From assembly GCA_027491255.1 (NCBI GenBank), contig JAIXWM010000113.1, forward strand, positions 1 through 44,899: DNA of 44,899 nucleotides, written 5' to 3'. The notes beneath the pieces were generated by a model that saw nothing but the letters and a program-made list of their open reading frames with translations, was not told the origin of the DNA and searched no databases. Both the position numbers and the translations under genes were made by a program. This DNA comes from Rubrivivax sp. GTDB taxonomy: Bacteria > Pseudomonadota > Gammaproteobacteria > Burkholderiales > Burkholderiaceae_C. Below, piece after piece: positions 1-6,387 of the stretch; positions within the stretch are counted from its first letter, which is position 1, and every line of letters begins with the position of its first letter.

Positions 1-64
1 CCAGCTGGTCGGCGCCGCGCATATGTGAGGGCTGGGTGCGTTCCATCTGCACCTGCGCACCCGC

Positions 65-259
65 ATGAACGAGCCCAACACCGCCACTGTCCACAAGCCT
101 GACCGGATGGTGTGCTTAAAGCTCACCAGCGGTGAGGCCTTCTTCGACCAGGACCAGCACCGCCGCGGGAAGCCGCAGCGCCAGCGCAGCATCGCAGTCC
201 TCGAACGCCGCGCCGCCGCCCAGGGCTTCCAGATGAACCCCTTCGAAGCGGCTGCATGA
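65..259 (+). pseudogene. Possible transposase C-terminal remnant
   Basis: A 64-codon frame whose second half (LTSGEAFFD, then LERRAAAQGFQMNP) loosely resembles the end of IS110-type transposases, where an LT-x-GE-x-x-x-D stretch is followed by LER-x-GF. Nothing upstream in the same frame continues the match: there is a TGA at 26-28. If real, this is only the tail of a transposase. The resemblance is from memory of the family and is weak. It may equally be a chance frame in GC-rich DNA. Confidence 0.28.
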
Positions 260-420
260 ACGGCCGCCTCTCGCTCTGTTTCTGGGGAGGACCACGCATC
301 ACCGGACTCCCCGGCTGCCTGACCCGACGGCGGTCAAGGCGCACTACCATCGCCAACTCGCCGGGGACATCGCCCGGACAGGCCAGCCTCTCCCCCTTGT
401 CTGCAAAGGGCACACTGCCG

Positions 421-2661
421 ATGGAAGCCACCACCACCCACCACCGGATCTGCCCGCTGTGCGAAGCCTGCTGCGGCCTGGAGATCCAGACTCGCGGCGC
501 GAAGGTGGTCTCGATCCGCGGCCATGCGGCCGATGTCTTCAGCGCAGGCTACATCTGCCCCAAGGGCGTGGCCCTGAAGGACCTGCACGAGGATCCGGAC
601 CGCCTGCGCCAACCGCTGGTGCGCCGCCAGGGCGTGCTGGTGGAAGCGAGCTGGGACGAGGCCTGGGCCGAGATCGCCACGCGCCTGCCCGCGGTGCAGC
701 AGGCGCACGGCCGCCATGCCGTGGGTCTGGTGGTGGGCAATCCCGCGGCGCACAAGATCGGCTTGCTCGGCTACATCCCGCGCCTGACCAAGGCGCTGGG
801 CAGCCGCAACGTGTTCACCGCCGCCACGCTGGACCAGATGCCGCGCCATGTGTCGAGCGGACTGCTGTTCGGCCACTGGATGAGCGTGCCCGTCCCCGAC
901 ATCGCGCGCGCCGAGCTGCTGATCGTGCTGGGTGCGAACCCGGTGGTCAGCAACGGCAGCATGTGGACGGTGCCCGACTTCCGCGGCAAGGCGCGCGCCC
1001 TGCAGGCGCGCGGCGGCCGCCTGATCGTCATCGACCCGCGCCGCACCGAGACGGCCGCGCTGGCCGACACCCACCACTTCATCCGGCCCGGCGCCGATGC
1101 CTTCCTGCTGCTGGGCATGGTGCACACGCTCTTCGAAGAGCAGCTGGTGCGGCCCGGGCGTCTGGAGCCGCACCTGAAGGGCGTGGCCGACATCGCCGCC
1201 GCGGTGCAGGGCTTCGCGCCCGAGGCCGTGGCGCCGCGCTGCGGGCTGGACGCGGCCACCATCCGCAGCCTGGCGCGGGATCTGGCGCGCACGCCGCGCG
1301 CCAGCCTGTACGCGCGCATCGGCAGCTGCACCCAGGAGTACGGCACCCTGGCCACCTGGCTGGTCGACGTGCTCAACGTCCTCACCGGCCATCTGGACAA
1401 ACCCGGCGGCGCGATGTTCCCGAAGGCGGCCGCTTTCGCCGCCAACACCGCGGGCCGGCCCGGCGTCGGCCGCGGCGTGCCCCTGGCGCGCCACACCAGC
1501 CGCGTGAGTGGCGCACCCGAGGTGATGGGCGAGCTGCCCATCGGCTGCCTGGCCGAGGAAATCGAGACCCCGGGCCCCGGGCAGATACGCGCCCTGCTGA
1601 CCATCGCCACCAACCCGGTGCTGTCGGCACCCCACGGCAAGCGTCTGGCCGCGGCGCTCGACCGCCTGGACTTCATGGTCAGCATGGACATCTACCTGAA
1701 CGAGACCACGCGCCATGCGGATGTGGTGTTGCCGGCGCCCTCACCGCTGGAGGACCTGCACTACGACATGCCCTTCCCGCAGCTTTCGTGGCGCAACCAC
1801 GCGCGCTACAGCGCGCCGGTGTTCGCGCGCGGGCCGGGGCAGCCCGCCGAGTGGGAAACGCTGCTGCGCCTGGCTGCCGTGGCGGGCGGCCGGGGCCTGG
1901 CTGCCAGCGCCGAGCAGCTCGACGACGAGTACTTCGGCGAAGACGTGCGGCGCCAGTTCGGCGCCCGTGCCGACGCCGTGCTGGCCGCCACCGCCGGGCT
2001 GCGCGGGCCCGACCGCCTGCTCGAGCTGGCGCTGCGCAGCGGCCCGTACGGGGACGGCTTCGGCCAGGCGGCCGAAGGGCTGACGCTGGCGCGCGTGCAG
2101 GCGGCCACGGCCGGCGGGGGCATCGACCTCGGGCCCCTGGCGCCCCGGGTGCCCGAGCTCCTGCGCACCCCGTCAGGCTGCATCGAACTGGCGCCCGGGC
2201 CGCTGCTGGCCGACCTGCAGCGCTGCCGCGCCGACCTGGCGCGCGCGCCGGCACCGCTGGTGGTGATCGGCCGGCGCGACGTGCGATCCAACAACAGCTG
2301 GATGCACAACCTGCCCGTCCTGGCCAAGGGCCCGATGCGCTGCACGGCGCTGGTCCACCCGCAGGACGCACAGCGCCTGGGCCTGCGCGACGGCGCCCTG
2401 GCGCGGATGCGCAGCCACACCGGGCGCGGCGAGCGCAGCATCGACGTGCTGGTGCAGTGCAGCGCCGAGATGATGCCCGGCGTGGTCAGCGTGCCCCATG
2501 GCTGGGGGCACGACCTGCCGGGCACGCGTCTGGCGCTGGCCTCGGCCCGCCCGGGCGCCAACCTGAACGACCTGCTCGACGAGGACCTGCGGGACCCGCT
2601 GTCGGGCAATGCCGTGCTCGGCGGCGTGGCGGTGGAGATGCAGCCGCTGGGCCAGGCTTGA
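421..2661 (+). CDS. Molybdopterin (bis-MGD) oxidoreductase with [4Fe-4S] domain
   Basis: A 746-residue protein of the DMSO-reductase superfamily, the group that holds formate dehydrogenases, nitrate reductases and relatives. The N-terminal [4Fe-4S] signature is C11-x2-C14-x3-C18 with C46 (ICPKG). The body has the expected nucleotide-binding landmarks (VLGANP, VIDPRRTET, GHLDKPGG) and the C-terminal molydopterin-binding domain starts near RSNNSWMHN. There is no Tat or Sec signal, so it is probably cytoplasmic. The frame is open from 256, but the ATG at 421 directly precedes the conserved Fe-S region and is the better start. At the usual metal-ligand position, around residues 135-150 (LDQMPRHVSS), there is no Cys and no in-frame TGA for selenocysteine, unlike typical formate dehydrogenases or NapA/NasA. 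The substrate cannot be assigned. No small electron-transfer subunit lies next to it. Confidence 0.9.
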   Translation: MEATTTHHRICPLCEACCGLEIQTRGAKVVSIRGHAADVFSAGYICPKGVALKDLHEDPDRLRQPLVRRQGVLVEASWDEAWAEIATRLPAVQQAHGRHAVGLVVGNPAAHKIGLLGYIPRLTKALGSRNVFTAATLDQMPRHVSSGLLFGHWMSVPVPDIARAELLIVLGANPVVSNGSMWTVPDFRGKARALQARGGRLIVIDPRRTETAALADTHHFIRPGADAFLLLGMVHTLFEEQLVRPGRLEPHLKGVADIAAAVQGFAPEAVAPRCGLDAATIRSLARDLARTPRASLYARIGSCTQEYGTLATWLVDVLNVLTGHLDKPGGAMFPKAAAFAANTAGRPGVGRGVPLARHTSRVSGAPEVMGELPIGCLAEEIETPGPGQIRALLTIATNPVLSAPHGKRLAAALDRLDFMVSMDIYLNETTRHADVVLPAPSPLEDLHYDMPFPQLSWRNHARYSAPVFARGPGQPAEWETLLRLAAVAGGRGLAASAEQLDDEYFGEDVRRQFGARADAVLAATAGLRGPDRLLELALRSGPYGDGFGQAAEGLTLARVQAATAGGGIDLGPLAPRVPELLRTPSGCIELAPGPLLADLQRCRADLARAPAPLVVIGRRDVRSNNSWMHNLPVLAKGPMRCTALVHPQDAQRLGLRDGALARMRSHTGRGERSIDVLVQCSAEMMPGVVSVPHGWGHDLPGTRLALASARPGANLNDLLDEDLRDPLSGNAVLGGVAVEMQPLGQA

Positions 2662-2704
2662 CGCTCGGGGTCGCTCATGATGCGGATCGGGCGTGTCATC
2701 GCCA

Positions 2705-2720
2705 AGGGGAGTTGGCCCCT
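2705..2720. terminator. Possible bidirectional terminator hairpin
   Basis: AGGGG (2705-2709) and CCCCT (2716-2720) can pair around a six-base loop, in the gap between the convergent molybdopterin oxidoreductase and the FtrA-like regulator. The stem is only five pairs and no T run follows, so position is the main support. Confidence 0.25.
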
Positions 2721-2759
2721 GACCTCTTCTGTTGAAGACGGCGATGCCATCCTGCCGCT

Positions 2760-3743
2760 CTATCGAAACGATGCCCTGTATTCCCGCGGTGCCACACCCA
2801 CCTTGGCCTGGAAGTGATGCCGCAAGGCCTGCACGCTTGCGAAACCTGCCGCAGCGGCCACTTGCTCCATCTGGAGCGCCGTCGTTTCCAGAAGCCGCTT
2901 GGCCTCGTCGACCCGGACCAAGGCCAGCCATTGAGCCGGGGTCATGCCGGTAGTCTCGGTAAAGCGTCGCAAGAAGGTGCGCTTGCTCATGGCGACTTTT
3001 CGCGCCATGTCGCCGACGCTCCAGCGCCGAGCGGGATCCCGGCGTAACTGCTCGAGAAGCCTGGACAACGGGGCATTGCGGTCCGTGGGCACCGGACGCT
3101 CGATGAACTGGGCCTGACCGCCGTGCCGGTGAGGCGGCATCACCAATCGCCGAGCGACGCTGTTGGCAGCCTCCGCGCCGAAGTCCTCGCGCACGATGTG
3201 AAGCATCAGATCGATGCCCGCGGCACTTCCTGCCGAGGTGAAGACCCGCCCACTGCTGGCGTAAAGCACGGATGCATCCACCTCCACCCCTGGATGACGC
3301 CTGGCCAGCGCCTGCGCGTAGCGCCAATGCGTTGTCGCTCGCTGGCCGTCGAGCAAGCCTGTTGCGGCCAGCACAAACGCGCCCGAGCAGATGGACGCCA
3401 GCCGCGCGCCTCGCTGCCATGCGCAGCGAAGGCTTGCCAGCAGCGCATCTGGCACGTCCACGTCAACCCCCTTCCATCCGGGTATGACGATCAGGTCAGC
3501 CTGATCCAGAAGTTCCAGTCCATCGTCAACTCGAAACACGAGGCCACCTTGCGCGCGCAAGGGCCCGGGCTCCATGGCCGCACTCGCGAAGCGATACCAG
3601 CCCGCTCCCATTTCGGGCCGGTCCAAGCCAAAGACCTCGGCCACGATCGAGAACTCGAACGTACACAGACCGTCGTACACCAGCGCCACGACGAGCGGCC
3701 CGGATGCAGCAGTGTTTGGCGAAAAGTTGTTGATGGCTGTCAT
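2760..3743 (-). CDS. ftrA: GlxA/FtrA-type AraC-family transcriptional regulator
   Basis: A 327-residue regulator. The first ~185 residues form a DJ-1/PfpI-like domain (nucleophile-elbow type sequence ASICSGAFVLA, then TTHWRYAQAL). The last ~100 form an AraC-type double helix-turn-helix (MARKVAMSKRTFLRRF and the second HTH AAAAGFASVQALRHHF). This layout is that of GlxA/FtrA regulators, in which the amidase-like domain normally senses a small ligand and lacks catalysis. The ATG at 3741-3743 is chosen; it lies 65 bases from the start of the divergent rhodanese gene. FtrA-like regulators are commonly found beside a rhodanese, so it probably controls that gene. The specific symbol is by resemblance and context only. 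Confidence 0.87.
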   Translation of the reverse strand: MTAINNFSPNTAASGPLVVALVYDGLCTFEFSIVAEVFGLDRPEMGAGWYRFASAAMEPGPLRAQGGLVFRVDDGLELLDQADLIVIPGWKGVDVDVPDALLASLRCAWQRGARLASICSGAFVLAATGLLDGQRATTHWRYAQALARRHPGVEVDASVLYASSGRVFTSAGSAAGIDLMLHIVREDFGAEAANSVARRLVMPPHRHGGQAQFIERPVPTDRNAPLSRLLEQLRRDPARRWSVGDMARKVAMSKRTFLRRFTETTGMTPAQWLALVRVDEAKRLLETTALQMEQVAAAAGFASVQALRHHFQAKVGVAPREYRASFR

Positions 3744-3808
3744 TTTTGCCAGTGGAAGGCCTTGGCTCCAGCAAGAAGAATATGAGCTCGCTTGATCAGG
3801 AGATCAGT

Positions 3809-4207
3809 ATGTCCAGTTCCGTCTCTGCCGTCGCTGCAGCCCCTTCCCCCGTAGCCGAGGCTCACTTCGCCGCCGAGTTCACTTTCGAAACCGACTGCTG
3901 GGACGTCCACGACGCCCTGTCCAAGATTGCGGACTTCGTGCTGCTGGACGTGCGCAGCCCGGCGCTTTTCGCGAAGGGGCACATCAAGGGGGCGATCAAC
4001 CTGCCGCACGGAAAGATCGTCGAGTCGAGGATGAACGAATGGTCGAAGGACACGCTGTTCGTGACCTACTGCGCGGGTCCCCATTGCAATGGCGCGGCCC
4101 GGGGTGCGTTGCGGCTGGCCAAGCTTGGGCGTCCGGTGAAGATCATGGCCGGCGGCGTGACCGGCTGGTTGGACGAGGGCTTCACCCTGGAAAGCAGCAA
4201 CCATTGA
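3809..4207 (+). CDS. Rhodanese-domain protein (single-domain sulfurtransferase)
   Basis: A 132-residue single rhodanese domain. The N-terminal signature is LLDVRSPALFAKGHIKGAINLP. The active-site loop begins with C88 in CAGPHCNGA, and the C-terminal signature is MAGGVTGWLDEGF. Such proteins move sulfane sulfur through a cysteine persulfide. The frame opens earlier (ATG at 3782, TTG at 3746), but AGGAG sits six bases upstream of the ATG at 3809, which therefore looks like the real start. The gene is divergent from the FtrA-like regulator, and operators for that regulator would be expected in 3744-3808. Confidence 0.88.
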   Translation: MSSSVSAVAAAPSPVAEAHFAAEFTFETDCWDVHDALSKIADFVLLDVRSPALFAKGHIKGAINLPHGKIVESRMNEWSKDTLFVTYCAGPHCNGAARGALRLAKLGRPVKIMAGGVTGWLDEGFTLESSNH

Positions 4208-4253
4208 GAACCCTCACATCCGGCCGGTGACAACTCGAAACCATGCCGGCTTC

Positions 4254-4523
4254 ATGCGCGAATTGGGCGTCATCCTGGGCTTCTTCCGCTCGGGGTCGCG
4301 AGCCGGCATCCAGGCTGCGCACGCCCCTCGCCTGGCTCGACAACTGTCTGCGCTGGTTGCCGCCACGAGGCCTGAAGACATGAACCGCCCTGGCTGGGAT
4401 TGGCACCCCTTGAAGGGAAGCCTGTCCGGGCACGGGTCGGTCAGCGTCAACGGAAACTGGCGCCTGACCTTTTCGTTCGAAAACGGCGATGCAGTCTTGG
4501 TTGACTACCTGGATTACCACTGA
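4254..4523 (+). CDS. higB: HigB/RelE-type toxin of a type II toxin-antitoxin module
   Basis: An 89-residue protein with the HigB killer-family core: GSRAGIQAAHAPRL, PEDMNRPGW, HPLKG, and the closing strand NGNWRLTFSFENGDA, then VDYLDYH. HigB toxins are RelE-fold ribosome-dependent mRNA endonucleases. The first residues do not match the usual start (an MIxSFxHKGL-like stretch); instead MRELGVILG precedes the conserved FFRSGSRAG. A GTG at 4227 gives a longer alternative. The N-terminus therefore looks rearranged and the toxin may be weak or dead. The antitoxin reading frame follows after 7 bases and is itself damaged. Confidence 0.72.
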   Translation: MRELGVILGFFRSGSRAGIQAAHAPRLARQLSALVAATRPEDMNRPGWDWHPLKGSLSGHGSVSVNGNWRLTFSFENGDAVLVDYLDYH

Positions 4524-4530
4524 GGTTCAC

Positions 4531-4850
4531 ATGACTTCCATGTTCAACCCCCCCGCCCCGGCTTGACGCTGCGCGACGACATCCTGCCGGCCTTGAGCCT
4601 GCAGGTGAGCGAAGCAGCCGCCCAGCTGGGCGTGGACCGCACAACGCTCTCCAAGGTTCCTGACGGACGGGCCGCCATCTGCCCGGCAACGGCACTGCGC
4701 ATCGAGCGCTGGCTGGGGCGGGATCACGGAGAAGCAGCCGAAGTGTGGCTGGCTCAGCACGCCGCTTACGACTTGTGGCAGGCCAGACTGGCCGCGAAGG
4801 CGTCGAAGTCTCTTTCAGGCATCAGGGCGCTGAAGCAGCAGGTGACTTGA
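4531..4850 (+). pseudogene. higA: HigA-type antitoxin, frameshifted near the N-terminus
   Basis: The sequence encodes an Xre/HigA-type DNA-binding antitoxin: LTLRDDILPALSLQVSEAAAQLGVDRTTLS, then ALRIERWLG, then AEVWLAQHAAYDLWQ, all typical of HigA partners of HigB. The natural start MTSMFNPP at ATG 4531 is in a different frame from the rest and ends at a TGA (4564-4566). Homologues usually read MTSMFNPPHPGLTLR-like, and one base is missing at or just after a run of seven C (4548-4554). The only start in the main frame is TTG at 4563. Inside the HTH, the usual leucine of the LSKVLNGRA-like turn is proline (LSKVPDGRA), another sign of decay. A sequencing error in the C run is the main alternative. 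Confidence 0.7.
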
Positions 4851-4877
4851 GCCGATCGAGGGGGTGGCTTGCCCGCT

Positions 4878-4895
4878 TATATCCATTCGGATATA
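4878..4895. promoter_or_regulatory. Palindromic operator of the second toxin-antitoxin module
   Basis: A perfect 7-base inverted repeat, TATATCC-ATTC-GGATATA, lies 9 bases upstream of the toxin start at 4905 in otherwise GC-rich DNA. Position and AT-rich core fit an autoregulatory operator overlapping the -10 region, bound by the HTH antitoxin encoded just downstream. The function is inferred. Confidence 0.62.
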
Positions 4896-4904
4896 TTGCT
4901 GCTC

Positions 4905-5228
4905 ATGAAGCCCGTACGGTTCATCAGCGATTCACTCAAGCGTCTTCGGGAGTTCCCCGAGGACGCTCGCCAGGACGCTGGCTACCAGTTGGAGAAGGTT
5001 CAGCGCGGCGAGCAGCCTGACGACTTCAAGCCCATGCCAGCCATTGGCAAGGGTGTGGAGGAATTTCGGATCTGGGACGAGTCGGGAACGTACCGGGTGA
5101 TCCATACCGCACGCCTGAAGGACTGCGTGGCTGTGTTGCACGCGTTCCAGAAGAAGACCCAGACGACGAGTCCTCGGGAGGTTGAATTGGCTCGAACCCG
5201 ATGGCTTGCCTTGTCCAAGGAACCCTAG
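4905..5228 (+). CDS. RelE-like Gp49/HigB-family toxin
   Basis: A 107-residue protein of the phage-derived Gp49-like/HigB family: VRFISDSLKRLREFPEDARQDAGYQL, DDFKPMPAIGKGVEEFRI, then YRVIHTARLKDCVAVLHAFQKKTQTT. These are RelE-fold toxins that cleave translated mRNA. The ATG at 4905 gives the family's normal start and length; a start at 4869 would run through the operator palindrome. The antitoxin ATG follows the toxin stop codon with no gap (toxin TAG 5226-5228, ATG 5229), the toxin-first order usual for this family. Confidence 0.87.
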   Translation: MKPVRFISDSLKRLREFPEDARQDAGYQLEKVQRGEQPDDFKPMPAIGKGVEEFRIWDESGTYRVIHTARLKDCVAVLHAFQKKTQTTSPREVELARTRWLALSKEP

Positions 5229-5546
5229 ATGAAAACCGCCAAGAGCACCACGAGCAAGAGGACTGCACTTGCGGTGGAGTCCTACGCCAGCGTCTGGGAC
5301 GCCCTCACCGACACGCCCGAGCAGGCGGCAAACCTGCGAGCGCGCTCGGAGCTGATGCGCCAGATCACCGCCATCGTCAAGGAGAGCAACTGGACTCAGA
5401 CGGAGGCCGCTCAGCGCTGCGGGGTGACCCAGCCTCGCATGAACGACCTCCTCAGAGGCCGGGTGTCGCGCTTTTCGCTGGACGCGCTGGTGAATATCGC
5501 CACCGCGATGGGGCGCGCGGTGCACTTCGAACTGCAGACCGCCTGA
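5229..5546 (+). CDS. XRE-family antitoxin (HigA2-like)
   Basis: A 105-residue helix-turn-helix protein. The HTH is in residues ~45-90 (LMRQITAIVKESNWTQTEAA, then QRCGVTQPRMNDLLRGRVSRF) and is followed by LDALVNIATAMGRAVHFEL. This is the XRE antitoxin form that pairs with Gp49-type toxins. It would neutralise the upstream toxin and repress the operon through the palindrome at 4878-4895. The gene looks intact, unlike the antitoxin of the neighbouring module. Confidence 0.88.
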   Translation: MKTAKSTTSKRTALAVESYASVWDALTDTPEQAANLRARSELMRQITAIVKESNWTQTEAAQRCGVTQPRMNDLLRGRVSRFSLDALVNIATAMGRAVHFELQTA

Positions 5547-5548
5547 GG

Positions 5549-5730
5549 GGCGGCGTCACGTCGAAATCCTGAACGACGAAGAAGGGTGCGACGCGGCCGG
5601 GCCGGCTGACAGACAAGGCCTGCGGGCACTGCATCGTCAACGACCCGCTGTACATAGGCCTGGTGGCCTGAATAGGGCAGAACTACCCCGGGCAATACGA
5701 GGCAATCGTCACCCAGGACGCCTGGTATAG
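5549..5730 (+). pseudogene. Serine recombinase remnant (recombinase domain)
   Basis: In one frame the sequence reads GGVTSKS, stop, TTKKGATRPGRLTDKACGHC, then VNDPLYIGLVA, stop, IGQNYPGQYEAIVTQDAW. The block NPLYIG ... YPGQHEAIV ... LW is characteristic of the recombinase domain of large serine recombinases/resolvases. Two TGA codons (5570-5572 and 5669-5671) interrupt it, and neither the catalytic domain nor the C-terminus is present. It is a dead mobile-element or phage gene directly downstream of the toxin-antitoxin pair. Confidence 0.68.
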
Positions 5731-5829
5731 GCGCCAACAATTTCCAAGGCAGTGGTCTCCTTCGCTTCCGACGAATCCTTCGCCGTAGGCACTGAACTCT
5801 TCGTCGACAGCGGGATGCGCGCAGTCTGA
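5731..5829 (+). pseudogene. Short-chain dehydrogenase (SDR) C-terminal remnant
   Basis: The frame reads KAVVSFASDESFAVGTELFV followed by DSGMRAV and a TGA. This is the well-known end of classical SDRs (VxFLASDESSFVTGTELFVDGG). Only the last ~30 residues exist; the Rossmann fold and active site are absent. It starts where the recombinase fragment ends, so the junction marks a deletion or insertion. Confidence 0.62.
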
Positions 5830-5922
5830 ACACAAGCGTCGCAGCGACAGGGGTCGGAGGGCTGCATGTTCCGGCCCATCGTGCCGGTTATCAAGCTTGG
5901 GCGTCGGCGTCGCTGAACCGCG

Positions 5923-6330
5923 GTGCGGGCGCTCGTCTCGGCGGGCGGCGAAGCCGTCGCGCAGGTGGTCCACCGCACGATCAGCGCCTTGCGGCTCGTC
6001 GAAGTGCTGCCGCGTTTCGGCGCCCGGGCGCGGGCGGCACCGCAGACCGCCAGCGGGGCCCTGAGCGATGCGGTGGACCCGAACATGAAGCCGGTCATGC
6101 GCGAGAGGCGCGCCAACCCGTTGATGGTGCTGGTCGGCTTCGCCGCCGTGGCCCGCATCGCGCGGGCGCATGGCACCACGACGGTGTGCGCCAAACCCCT
6201 CGCTTTGCCACCGAGCCTGGCGCGGCACGCACGTGAGGGTCGACGCGGTGCCGTACGGCGCCGCCAAGCCCCTGGACAGGCACTGCAACGTGACCGCCCA
6301 CGCGATCGATTCCTGCCCGCGCAAACGCAG
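5923..6330 (+). pseudogene. Cys/Met-metabolism PLP enzyme remnant (cystathionine gamma-synthase/lyase type)
   Basis: The reading frame from 5923 contains VLPRFGARARA, then RRANPLMVLVGFAAVARIAR followed by AHGTTTV. This corresponds to the family's ETPxNPLMxVxDIAAIARIAHAHG region. Homology then jumps frame near 6215-6240 to VDAVPYGAAKPLDRHCNVTA, equivalent to the SATKYLDGHxDVTGG motif that carries the PLP lysine. The lysine is still there but most flanking residues have drifted. There is no proper start, the frame is shifted, and the C-terminal domain is missing. It is a heavily decayed pseudogene. Confidence 0.6.
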
Positions 6331-6387
6331 GCCGAGCCGGTCCGGCGCCCCGCTGTTGCAGCCCGCAAGGCACCAGACTCGAGGCGC

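Noticed and set aside
334..1716. 460-codon minus-strand frame inside the molybdopterin oxidoreductase
   Set aside because: Antisense shadow; composition is low-complexity (Ala/Gly/Gln/His) and no motif is present, while the plus strand has all family motifs.
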